From positions 1 to 59,398 of the forward strand of contig DVNH01000016.1 of assembly GCA_018714565.1 (NCBI GenBank): a stretch of DNA of 59,398 nucleotides, written 5' to 3'. The notes beneath the pieces were generated by a model, which had not been told where the DNA came from, did not search any database, and worked only from the letters and a program-made list of their open reading frames with translations. This document shows, one piece after another, positions 1 to 7,637 of this stretch (positions are counted from its first letter, which is position 1; each line of letters begins with the position of its first letter). Position numbers and translations under genes: made by a program. The DNA is from Candidatus Merdicola faecigallinarum. Lineage in GTDB: Bacteria; Bacillota; Clostridia; TANB77; CAG-508.

Positions 1-1374
1 TTTTGTCAATTCCTTTTCTAAAACAACTTTTTCCTTTATTTCTGATGTAATTAGTTTTAGTTCTCTTTCCAATCTTGTAATATTTTCATTTAATGGATTT
101 GTATATTTTTTTAGTTCTTGCATATTAATTACTTCATTTTGAAACATTTCCATATATTTTTGCTTTTTTATTGTTATTTTTTCAATTTCTTGTAATAAAC
201 TTTCTTCACTACGTTCATTACATTCTCTTAATTTATTTATCTTTTCAAATTCTCTTTCAACTGACTCTATAAAATTATTTTTATTTGAAATTATACTTTT
301 TAGATATTCTTTTATTGCATTTAAGAGATCTTCTTCATCTATAACAGTTGTATTAGGACAATGATTTACCCCCATAGAATTTCTCCCACTACATACCCAT
401 CTTATATATTCTGGTCCATCTGCTTTATATTTCCTTTTTATTCTTCTAAATGAATAACCACAATGTTTGCAATAGATAAATGTACTAAATACATATTCTG
501 TTTTTTCCCTTTTATTGTTTAGTTTAAATTCATTTGACCTTTGGTCTAAGATATCTTGGGCTCTATTAAATAATTCATCTGATATAATTCTCATTTCTGG
601 TTTATCAACAACAATCCAATCTTCTTCTGGTAAATCTTTTCTTGTTCCTGTTATAAAATCTGTAATCTCTGATTTCTTATTTGTTACTCTACCTGTATAT
701 ATTGGATTTTTAAGCATTCTTACAATAGATGTTTGTACCCATTTTGATTTTGTTTTTTTAGTTCTTATTCCTTTATCATTTAACTCCCAAGCAATTTTTG
801 TTGTTCCCATTCCTTTGTATACATAGCTTTCAAATATTTCTTTTACAATTTTTGCTTCTTCTTCATTTATTTTTAATGTATATTTTTCACCTGGTATTTT
901 GTCATAACCAAATACCAAATTAGGTACTCTCCCTTTTTTAGCTGTAATGTCTTTTCCAAATTTAACTCTTTTAGACATATTTGCACTTTCTTGTTGTGCC
1001 ATTGCACCTAAAATAGTTAATATAAATTCTGATCCACCTTCCATAACTTCGCCATTATTTAAGAAATCTACTTGTATTCCATAAGATTTTAATTCTCTTA
1101 TACTTTGCAATAAATCTACTGTATTCCTAGCAAAACGGCTAACATCTTTAACAACTACTCTTTCAAATTTTTTTGCCTTTGCGTCTTTCATCATTTGTTG
1201 GAATTGTTTTCTATTTTTTATTTGCTTTCCAGAAATTCCTTCATCTGCATATAGCTTGTACAATTCATAACCGTTCTTTTTAATAAATTCATTAAAGAAC
1301 TCTATTTGCTTTTCAAGAGAATCTATTTGTGCTTCTTTTTCAGTTGAAACTCTACAATATGCTGCAATTTTCAT
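1..1374 (-). CDS. Serine recombinase (3' end beyond window)
   Basis: Site-specific recombinase of the large serine family, cut by the left window edge. Read on the minus strand from ATG at 1374, it opens with the resolvase domain (AAYCRVSTEKE, with the catalytic Ser in RVST, then DEGISGK and VSRFARN). A recombinase domain follows, then a zinc ribbon (YCKHCGY ... CSGRNSMGVNHCPN) and a coiled coil. About 458 codons are visible without a stop. It probably moves the DNA that lies to its left. A small ORF, a repeat copy and a pyrG fragment sit upstream on the same strand. A strong hairpin terminator lies just upstream, so it likely has its own promoter. Confidence 0.92.
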   Translation of the reverse strand, partial: MKIAAYCRVSTEKEAQIDSLEKQIEFFNEFIKKNGYELYKLYADEGISGKQIKNRKQFQQMMKDAKAKKFERVVVKDVSRFARNTVDLLQSIRELKSYGIQVDFLNNGEVMEGGSEFILTILGAMAQQESANMSKRVKFGKDITAKKGRVPNLVFGYDKIPGEKYTLKINEEEAKIVKEIFESYVYKGMGTTKIAWELNDKGIRTKKTKSKWVQTSIVRMLKNPIYTGRVTNKKSEITDFITGTRKDLPEEDWIVVDKPEMRIISDELFNRAQDILDQRSNEFKLNNKREKTEYVFSTFIYCKHCGYSFRRIKRKYKADGPEYIRWVCSGRNSMGVNHCPNTTVIDEEDLLNAIKEYLKSIISNKNNFIESVEREFEKINKLRECNERSEESLLQEIEKITIKKQKYMEMFQNEVINMQELKKYTNPLNENITRLERELKLITSEIKEKVVLEKELTK

Positions 1375-1469
1375 AACTTAATTTCTCACTTTCTTATATA
1401 TTGTTTTGTGTCGGTAACTTTTTATTCGTTCTGTTACATTTTAGCATATAACTTATAAAAAAGCAACAA

Positions 1470-1498
1470 AAAACTACTCTCTTTTTGAGAATAGTTTT
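1470..1498 (-). terminator. Intrinsic terminator upstream of serine recombinase
   Basis: On the minus strand an 11-bp imperfect stem (AAACTATTCTC / GAGAGTAGTTT, loop of A's) runs straight into a T-run. It lies between the small ORF at 1642-1809 and the recombinase, separating their transcripts. Confidence 0.6.
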
Positions 1499-1641
1499 AA
1501 TTTGTAGTTGTAATAAAATAATCTATATCTGTACTCTCTGCAAAAGATAAATGTAATGCATCCATATTTATCTATAAATAAGGAAAATATTATCTGTTTC
1601 GATCTTATATGATTATTTTATTCAATTAATATTATTAAATT

Positions 1642-1809
1642 TTATATCTCAATTTCATCTTCTATACAGTGAGAGTTTTGAAAATTATAATCAAATTTTA
1701 TCTTTTCATCTTTCTCTGCCAAGTTATACGCCAAAACTCCAGCCGTAGCTTGTACTATTTGCTCTTCTGTATTAGGATTATAAAATGTAATATTTAAAGC
1801 TTTTTTCAA
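1642..1809 (-). CDS. Small acidic ORF, 55 aa, unknown function
   Basis: TTG-started ORF of 55 codons, preceded at good spacing by the Shine-Dalgarno AGGTGAG. It begins MKKALNITFY and ends CIEDEIEI. I recognise no family. Its place just upstream of the recombinase and on the same strand suggests it belongs to the same mobile element, as small ORFs often precede serine recombinases. A hairpin terminator separates the two, so co-transcription is not expected. Confidence 0.5.
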   Translation of the reverse strand: MKKALNITFYNPNTEEQIVQATAGVLAYNLAEKDEKIKFDYNFQNSHCIEDEIEI

Positions 1810-1868
1810 AATTCTCACCTACTTCCTTTTCAATACTATTATTAAAGTTCTAAAAATATTACTAAAAT

Positions 1869-1983
1869 AAGAAAAGTGGCTTCGCCCAATGTGCATTTTG
1901 CTTCGCAAATATGCACAAATTAAGGAAACTTAACCTTGTTGTATAGCCAAAATCTAATGATTTTGACTATACAATAAAAAAAA
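1869..1983 (+). repeat. Dispersed structured repeat, copy 1
   Basis: Most divergent of five copies of a roughly 110-bp intergenic repeat. It keeps the AGAAAAGTGGCTTCGCC start, a GCTTCGC hairpin and the AACTTAACCTTGTT linker. Its second hairpin is extended to TGTGCAT...ATGCACA. Its third hairpin has a wholly different sequence from other copies (TTGTATAG...CTATACAA) yet still pairs over about 16 positions. That pairing despite sequence change is the main reason to think the structure matters. Confidence 0.8.
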
Positions 1984-2006
1984 TTCACTTTGACTTAACA
2001 AAGTGA

Positions 2007-2150
2007 TTATCTTGAATATGCCTTTGAACTTTTTATACTACTTGCTCTCACAATATTTTTTACTTCTCTTGGTACATCTTTTGTAACATTTATTCCTCTT
2101 CCTAGTCCAGATACTACTCCACCAGTAACAAATATATACTTTGTTTTCAT
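2007..2150 (-). pseudogene. pyrG: 5' fragment of CTP synthase gene (pyrG), disrupted
   Basis: The ORF starts MKTKYIFVTGGVVSGLG, the near-invariant N-terminus of CTP synthase (UTP + glutamine to CTP, with the ATP-binding GGVVSGLGKG loop). After about 20 codons it leaves the family and ends after 47 residues, where the real enzyme runs over 500. The SD AGGATGG precedes the ATG. The break falls in a highly conserved codon stretch, with a serine recombinase 0.6 kb downstream. That would fit an element inserted in pyrG, with the rest of the gene left of the window. A second intact pyrG elsewhere would otherwise be needed. The 27-residue non-homologous tail is unidentified. Confidence 0.75.
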
Positions 2151-2199
2151 GTATTTTACCATCCTTTCTTATATAAATGATCTATAATTATTAAAAAAT

Positions 2200-2257
2200 T
2201 AAAATAAAAAAAGTAGATTAAAAAATAATCGCCAAAAACGGTTTTTTTTATCTACTA
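2200..2257 (-). terminator. Terminator after transglutaminase-like gene
   Basis: Minus-strand stem TAGTAGAT...ATCTACT with an A/T-rich interior, followed by a run of seven T's. It lies downstream of the gene at 2341-3777 and upstream of the pyrG fragment. Confidence 0.6.
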
Positions 2258-2340
2258 TACTCTTTAAATATGTTTGTATTTTATCACATTTTTTAGTTAT
2301 CAAGCTTTTTAGGAAATTTATTCAAAGTTAGATATTAAAT

Positions 2341-3777
2341 TTAACCTAACTCATATCTGTGAGGATCTTCCTCTTCCATTATTTGTTCATCATTTGTTCT
2401 TTCAGTCTCTTTAGTTAATGAATCTTTTAATATTCCATATCCGCTATTTAGATTTTCTTGAGTTATATCTCTTTCATCATAGCTTAATAGTAAATTTTGC
2501 ATTATATCTTGTTGTGGTTCTTCTTGCTTTTGTTCTCCAACAGGTATAATTTCCTTAGCACCACCTACTTTATCTTGTACTACTTGTTCCTCTAGTTCTA
2601 TCCCCATTGTCTCATAAACTTTTCTTTTAGTCTTCTCTACTAATTCTTTATATTCTGCTTTTTTTTCATCAGATTCTCTCCAGATTAATCCTTCTTCTGA
2701 AGAAAAAGTTGCAGGAGTCAATTCTTGATCTTCTCCAATCACTTTTTCAAGGTTTAGATTGTACTCTTTTCCGTCAATTTCGGTTTTATATATTGTTCCT
2801 GTTCTAGAATCTATTGTATATTCTATATCATTTGCCTGGCAAAATAATTCCCAAGCTTTTGATATCTCAAACTCTTGTCCATTTATCAAAGTAGTTTTCT
2901 TATCATAATCTAGTCCATGCTGATCTACTGTGTTAGCTTGAATATAATTTAATATCAATAATTGTTTTTCTAAATCTCCGCATTCTGCAATTCCTAGTTG
3001 CTTAGATATCTCATCTATTCCATATTGTTTTATTAGACACTGTGCAGCACTTGATCTTGCCTTTGATATTTCTTCTTCTGTAGCTTGTAGCGGGCTTACA
3101 TTGCTAAATCTTTCTTGATCCACATATCCTTCTAATTCATTCCCAGATTCTTGTTCTATCATTTCTCCCCTTCCATATGTTTCACTTAAACTATCTGATG
3201 TTCCTATATAATTAGTTGGATCTAAATAATAATCTTGTCCGTCTAATTCAGATATAACTACAGCATGTCCTATATCTCTTACATCTCCGTTCCACATAGA
3301 TAATAATGATATTGGTAAATATGTACTATTTTCAACTCCAGAATATAATAAAGAATCTTTCATAAATTGTGCTTGTGAAGCACAGACTCCTTTTCCTGCT
3401 AAAGCGATGTTTAATCCAGACTGACTTAAGTCTCCAATAGCATTTTTATCTCCATTTTCAAAATATGGTTCATATGTACCTGCTAATCTAATATATTCAT
3501 ATAAGTTTAGTACTTTTTCTTTATCAGTATATTCTCTACCACATAGAGTAGTAGAAATAGTATGCAATTGTTCTAAATATTGTGAATATAAACTGTCTGA
3601 TGAATCATTTAACAAATCTCTACCATCTTGTGTATTGCTATAATATTGCAAAACATCTTGTGATGCTTCTTTTCCTGGATGTATTTCTGGTGTATATGCA
3701 TCACTTTTTACCTCTTCTCTTGTTTTTATAAATTGGTCTATTAATCTTTGTATTTCTTGATTTTTACTCATATACAT
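2341..3777 (-). CDS. Transglutaminase-like (papain-fold) protein with a degenerate second copy
   Basis: 478-residue protein. The first half holds a transglutaminase-core triad: Cys in GKGVCASQ (about residue 132), His in IGHAVV (about 170) and Asp in YYLDPTNY (about 184). Such proteins act as cysteine peptidases or amide-bond enzymes. The second half (about 270-350) seems to repeat the fold (AWELFCQANDIEY then IDGKEYNLN aligns with the region before and around YYLDPT) but has no matching Cys/His/Asp set. The C-terminal 100 residues are charged and low in complexity. No signal peptide or membrane segment is seen, so it is probably cytoplasmic. The SD AAAGGAGG lies 24 nt from the ATG, with a perfect 9-bp hairpin between them. 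Confidence 0.7.
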   Translation of the reverse strand: MYMSKNQEIQRLIDQFIKTREEVKSDAYTPEIHPGKEASQDVLQYYSNTQDGRDLLNDSSDSLYSQYLEQLHTISTTLCGREYTDKEKVLNLYEYIRLAGTYEPYFENGDKNAIGDLSQSGLNIALAGKGVCASQAQFMKDSLLYSGVENSTYLPISLLSMWNGDVRDIGHAVVISELDGQDYYLDPTNYIGTSDSLSETYGRGEMIEQESGNELEGYVDQERFSNVSPLQATEEEISKARSSAAQCLIKQYGIDEISKQLGIAECGDLEKQLLILNYIQANTVDQHGLDYDKKTTLINGQEFEISKAWELFCQANDIEYTIDSRTGTIYKTEIDGKEYNLNLEKVIGEDQELTPATFSSEEGLIWRESDEKKAEYKELVEKTKRKVYETMGIELEEQVVQDKVGGAKEIIPVGEQKQEEPQQDIMQNLLLSYDERDITQENLNSGYGILKDSLTKETERTNDEQIMEEEDPHRYELG

Positions 3778-3780
3778 TTT

Positions 3781-3803
3781 CGCATAATAACTTATTATGC
3801 TCC
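3781..3803 (-). promoter_or_regulatory. Hairpin between Shine-Dalgarno and start codon
   Basis: On the minus strand AAAGGAGGA is followed by GCATAATAA-G-TTATTATGC, then GAAA and the ATG of the transglutaminase-like gene. The nine-nucleotide arms are perfectly complementary. If folded, the hairpin brings the SD to a normal distance from the AUG. No credible in-frame start lies closer to the SD. Confidence 0.5.
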
Positions 3804-3871
3804 TCCTTTTATATATTTTTCTCTAGTTTACTATTTTAGTATATATTAAACTAAATGTTAAGTCAACTAAT

Positions 3872-4392
3872 TTATATATTCAATTTTTTTAATTTTTCTA
3901 TAGTTTCTTTCATATTCTCTGACTTGATAATACAGGTTCCAGCAACTACAATATCACATCCTGCTTCATTTATTTCTTTTATATTATCTAGATTGATTCC
4001 TCCATCAACTTCTATATCTACCTCTATATTATTATCATCAATATATTTTCTTAATGTTTTAATTTTATCAATTGTACTTTTAATTAATTCTTGTCCACCT
4101 TTCCTGGTTCAACAGTCATAATTAAAACAGTAGGTATATATGGTAATAGATCATATATCTCTTCTACCTTTGTTTCAGTCTTTATACTTATTCCTACTTT
4201 GCAGTTATTATCTTTTATATATTTAATCCATTCTTTTAATTCTTCTTTATTTTTTGCAGATTCATAATGAACAGTAATATTTCTTGGTTCAAATATAATA
4301 AAACTTTTTATATATGATAAAACATCTTTTACCATTAAATGAACATCTAAAGGCACTCTTGTCCTAATTTTACAACTGGATTTTTCTTTGCT
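3872..4392 (-). pseudogene. rpe: Ribulose-phosphate 3-epimerase remnant
   Basis: C-terminal two thirds of Rpe (pentose phosphate pathway, Ru5P to Xu5P). Recognisable parts are VPLDVHLMVKD, ITVHYES, TVEPGK, then in another frame GGQELI, VDGGI and AGTCIIKS. The frame breaks once at about 4104, where an A seems lost from the run coding PGKGGQ. It breaks again near 4380, between NPVVK and KIRTR. The N-terminal 60 residues with the metal and catalytic Asp are missing. It is therefore dead, and it is fused at its 5' side to a spoIIID remnant. Confidence 0.8.
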
Positions 4393-4586
4393 AGAAAAAC
4401 CTTTTTTATTTCAATACTTTCTGGAATTATAGGTGATTTATTTCTACCGTTCTGAAATGTTATTTCGGTGTGTACTGTACTTTTACTAATTCCAAATTTT
4501 TTTGCTGCTCCTCTTACAGTATCTTTATGATCTATTATATAATGTGCTAATGTACACGCACGCTCCTCAATATGCATTTTTTCCAA
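4347..4586 (-). pseudogene. spoIIID: SpoIIID N-terminal remnant joined to rpe debris
   Basis: The first 40 residues match the sporulation regulator SpoIIID (EERACTLAHYIIDHK, DTVRGAAKKFGISKSTVH), including the whole helix-turn-helix. The following part only loosely resembles the family, and the conserved C-terminal basic tail (usually HIRGG...) is replaced by unrelated sequence running into rpe. TTG at 4586 is favoured as the start because AAGGAGG lies 8 nt upstream; ATG at 4577 is the alternative. It could still bind DNA, but the C-terminal extension needed by the family is gone. That suggests decay of sporulation control here, or a paralogue. Confidence 0.6.
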
Positions 4587-4594
4587 ACGAAAAA

Positions 4595-4638
4595 CCTCCT
4601 TAAGAATACGCTATTTTCTACATTGTATTCTTAGGAGG
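4595..4638 (-). promoter_or_regulatory. Hairpin that contains the spoIIID Shine-Dalgarno / terminator
   Basis: Inverted repeat CCTCCTAAGAATAC ... GTATTCTTAAGGAGG (minus strand) with a 15-nt loop, followed by TTTTT. The 3' arm includes the AAGGAGG ribosome site of the next gene. It can act as a terminator for the GGDEF gene, or mask the RBS of the spoIIID remnant, or both. Confidence 0.55.
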
Positions 4639-4678
4639 CTCGTATTAGAACTAATGATAATTGATTTATTACCACCTA

Positions 4679-5617
4679 TTATTTAACGCTTATTTTTCTT
4701 CGATTAATTACATAAGTACTTCCCATTACCGTTTTCGCATTATGTTTTACCTGTGCTCCTACCTCTCCAATTTCTAAAATATTATCAAATCTTCCTGGAT
4801 CTACTTCTACTACTCCAATTGAAATCGAAGTAAGCGGAAACTCTTCTAATATTCCTCTACGATTAATTACTTCAATATATCCTTTTTCGGCATCTTCTTT
4901 CGTATAATACTGTAATACTTCTTGATCGAATTCTGCAATAATATTTTGACAAACAGCTTCATAATTTGTTTTTGAAACAATTGCGACAAAGTCATCTCCA
5001 CCAATATGTCCTACAAAACTATCATTATCCTTTAAGTTATGTATATTTCTTACAATTGTTCTAGCAGTAAATTTAATAATCTCGTCTCCTTTTAAAAATC
5101 CATATACATCATTATATGCTTTAAAATTGTCTAGATCAAAATATAATACTGCAAATTCTTCTCTATTTAAAACTCTTTTTTTCATCTCTGCATGAATTTG
5201 AACATTTCCTGGTAATCCTGTCAATGGACTAACTCTACGATTTACGTACATAAGTCTCATTAAATTTTTTACAATATAATATAAATATTGATCATCTACT
5301 GGTTTTAATACATAATATTCAACAGATGTTTTCATTACTTCAAAAATATGTTCTTTGGTTGGATTAGAAGACTCTACAATAATTGGTGTAATACTATTAT
5401 CTTCATTTGCTCTTATCATATTACATAATTCAATAATATCTTTTGTAACGTTATCTTCATTAATAATAATTAGGGATGGTATATTTCTTAAAGCAATTTC
5501 AATTTCGCTTGTTGTTATATTACTAAATTTATATTCATTTTCTTCTTCTTTAAAAATTTCCTTAATTTTATCAATTGTTTTGGTTGTATCATCTATAATA
5601 TAAATCTCCTGAACCAT
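4679..5617 (-). CDS. REC-like plus GGDEF domain protein (putative diguanylate cyclase)
   Basis: 312 residues. The N-terminal 120 form a receiver-like fold: the C-terminal Lys (YYVLKPVDD) is present, but the usual phospho-acceptor Asp reads Asn in IIINED, so phosphorylation is doubtful. The C-terminal GGDEF domain (about 133-300) has PLTGLPG, YFDLDNFKAYND and the active-site loop IGGDDF, one accepted variant of GGDEF. c-di-GMP synthesis is therefore plausible. No transmembrane segment, so it is cytoplasmic. It lies 1 nt downstream of the CmpB-like gene and is probably co-transcribed with it. Confidence 0.85.
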   Translation of the reverse strand: MVQEIYIIDDTTKTIDKIKEIFKEEENEYKFSNITTSEIEIALRNIPSLIIINEDNVTKDIIELCNMIRANEDNSITPIIVESSNPTKEHIFEVMKTSVEYYVLKPVDDQYLYYIVKNLMRLMYVNRRVSPLTGLPGNVQIHAEMKKRVLNREEFAVLYFDLDNFKAYNDVYGFLKGDEIIKFTARTIVRNIHNLKDNDSFVGHIGGDDFVAIVSKTNYEAVCQNIIAEFDQEVLQYYTKEDAEKGYIEVINRRGILEEFPLTSISIGVVEVDPGRFDNILEIGEVGAQVKHNAKTVMGSTYVINRRKISVK

Positions 5618-5618
5618 T

Positions 5619-6416
5619 CTAACTCCTCTTTTGCTTATTTTTGTTTTTTATCTTATCAATTTTCTGATTTAAAATCTCAGTAATTGTTTCTGATTTCATT
5701 GTAGGAAAAGCTTTTTTCAAACGATAAGTATGTCTATACAATTTACGTTTTAACCTATTTTGTTTTAATTTTAAATCATCTATTACATTTTGTAAAGTAA
5801 CTATTGTATTTTCTTTCAAATCGGTTGATTTTTTTAACATTTCTAAATGCTCTATCTTTTCTTTGATTGTATTTCCAATTTCTTTAATTTTTTCTAATTT
5901 ATTTGTAATATTTTTTACTTTTACAACACTAATAATTGTATCAATTATTATATAAGTATAAATTAAAATTAAAAAATAAACAATGATGCTTTGTGGTACT
6001 TTTGCAATTTGCTCTGCTACAAATGGATGAATCATAAAAATAAAAATAACACTTAAAACTCCCCAAAAGATAGAATTTAATAAACAAACTCTTCCTTTAA
6101 TATTAAATTTATTATTTGAATAATCCCAGTAAGTAGTATGAAATATTTTCTCCAAAGCCCATCCTACAAAATATTCCCATAAGGATAGAACAATAAAACC
6201 TATGATAAAAACTAAAAATACGTTGGTTTTTATCTTACTTAGGCAAAGATACATAATAAGCGCACCAATACCATAAATTGGGCAAAATGGTCCATGTAAA
6301 AATCCACTATTTACCGGTTTTTTTTCCAAAATTGTTTTAAAAATAGATTCTAGCATCCATCCTAAAAATGAATAAACTAAAAAATAAGTAAGTAAATTAA
6401 TAACTTCTATTTTCAT
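5619..6416 (-). CDS. CmpB-like integral membrane protein (putative ABC transporter permease family)
   Basis: 265 residues. The N-terminal half has about four or five hydrophobic helices with the family-like stretches YSFLGWMLE, SGFLHGPFCPIYGIG and ALEKIFHTTYWDYSN. This is the Clostridial family labelled putative ABC transporter permease (CmpB/DUF1113); transport has not been shown for it. The C-terminal 100 residues are a long Lys/Glu-rich coiled coil, probably cytoplasmic. It lies directly upstream of the GGDEF protein. Confidence 0.75.
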   Translation of the reverse strand: MKIEVINLLTYFLVYSFLGWMLESIFKTILEKKPVNSGFLHGPFCPIYGIGALIMYLCLSKIKTNVFLVFIIGFIVLSLWEYFVGWALEKIFHTTYWDYSNNKFNIKGRVCLLNSIFWGVLSVIFIFMIHPFVAEQIAKVPQSIIVYFLILIYTYIIIDTIISVVKVKNITNKLEKIKEIGNTIKEKIEHLEMLKKSTDLKENTIVTLQNVIDDLKLKQNRLKRKLYRHTYRLKKAFPTMKSETITEILNQKIDKIKNKNKQKRS

Positions 6417-6473
6417 TATAACTCCTTCAAATGATATTAGAAGACCAAAAGGGATTCCTTTTGGTCTATTAGA

Positions 6474-7427
6474 TTATGGATTATATTGATATTTTACAGT
6501 TACTTCTTCTGTAACTCCATCACCATTTGTTGCATATACCTTAATTTGGTTCTCTCCTGGTTGTACTTGCGTTCTCCATTCAATTTTCTTTTCATTTACT
6601 TTGCTATAATCTAACTCGTATAATTGTCCATTGTTAATTGAGAATTGCATTTTTACCATTCTATTTTCATCTGTTGCGGTCATAATAATATAACTATAGT
6701 CGTTTGGATCATAATTAACTGTTATTTGAGGTTTTGTTACTACTTTTACCTCTTGTGTTTTGGTTACTGTTTTATTGTTTGAGTTTACAGCAACTACGGT
6801 AAGTGTATGTTGACCTCTTGGAATGTCAATTTCGCATTCTATTTGTGCTTCACTACCTTCAACTGCATCCACTTTAACTTCTTCTTCTTGATCCCATCGA
6901 TAAGTAATATAAGATAATGCTACATTGTCTTTGGCTGTTATTTTTAATTTATTTCCGTTAGCTTCTATCGCTATTTGAGGTTCTGTTGCATCTGTTACAT
7001 AATCTTTTTCGAATAGAGTCGTTTTTCCTAAAATATCTTCTACTGTAATATACAATTTATTATTTCCTACTGGTAATTCAATTGTTTGTTCTAATGTATT
7101 TGATCCATTTCCTTCTATTGTATTTTCTGCTTCATCATTCCAACGATATATTAATCTTTTTATCTCTTTATCATGTGTTACGCGAATAATGATATTATTT
7201 CCATCACGATCTACTGTTACATTAGCATTATTTCCTTGTTGTAATGTATTTTTATTGCTATCAATATTTTTTACGATTCCATAAGTCCCTTGACCAGTCA
7301 TTCCAATTCCTAATATCATTGTTAAAATACAAAAAAATACAATAACTTTTTTTATTTCAACAGGCCCACTCGACTTTGTTTTTTTCTTCTTATCTTTTTT
7401 TAACTCTACACTAAGTATTTGGTTCAT
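6474..7427 (-). CDS. Membrane-anchored protein with Ig-like repeats
   Basis: 317 residues. A Lys-rich cytoplasmic start (KKDKKKKTK) is followed by one transmembrane helix (about 28-48). Then come about three extracellular beta-sandwich repeats of roughly 85 residues, each with a motif like YRWDxE or 'ITAxDNVALSYITYRW', 'LxVxxGxxxLxVxAxN'. The architecture suggests a surface adhesin or wall-associated protein; no catalytic motif is seen. The start has a good SD (GAGAGGTG). Function unknown. Confidence 0.7.
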   Translation of the reverse strand: MNQILSVELKKDKKKKTKSSGPVEIKKVIVFFCILTMILGIGMTGQGTYGIVKNIDSNKNTLQQGNNANVTVDRDGNNIIIRVTHDKEIKRLIYRWNDEAENTIEGNGSNTLEQTIELPVGNNKLYITVEDILGKTTLFEKDYVTDATEPQIAIEANGNKLKITAKDNVALSYITYRWDQEEEVKVDAVEGSEAQIECEIDIPRGQHTLTVVAVNSNNKTVTKTQEVKVVTKPQITVNYDPNDYSYIIMTATDENRMVKMQFSINNGQLYELDYSKVNEKKIEWRTQVQPGENQIKVYATNGDGVTEEVTVKYQYNP

Positions 7428-7530
7428 TTCTTACACCTCTCACTACCAAAAAAATTATAACATACCCTATTATCATTGTAAACATTTATTTCTAAAATAT
7501 ACTTACGCAAATTATACTTTCCACGATGCA

Positions 7531-7569
7531 AAAAACAGTTGTACTTTTCGTCAATACAACTGTTTTTTT
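7531..7569 (-). terminator. Terminator after proS
   Basis: CAGTTGTA ... TACAACTG stem flanked by A- and T-runs, so usable in both directions. It lies downstream of proS and upstream of the Ig-like gene. Confidence 0.75.
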
Positions 7570-7637
7570 ATCATTTTTCAATTCCTTTTTACTATCTAAT
7601 TTTTATACTTATTTTATTCTATTAAAAAGCTTTCCTT

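Noticed and set aside
4084..4356. Intact short Rpe protein from GTG at 4356
   Set aside because: It starts mid-domain, lacks the catalytic N-terminus and ends in a frameshifted tail; the true continuation is in another frame.
7428..7637. T-box leader for proS
   Set aside because: This region is downstream of proS, and proS is translationally coupled to scpB; only a simple bidirectional terminator is present.
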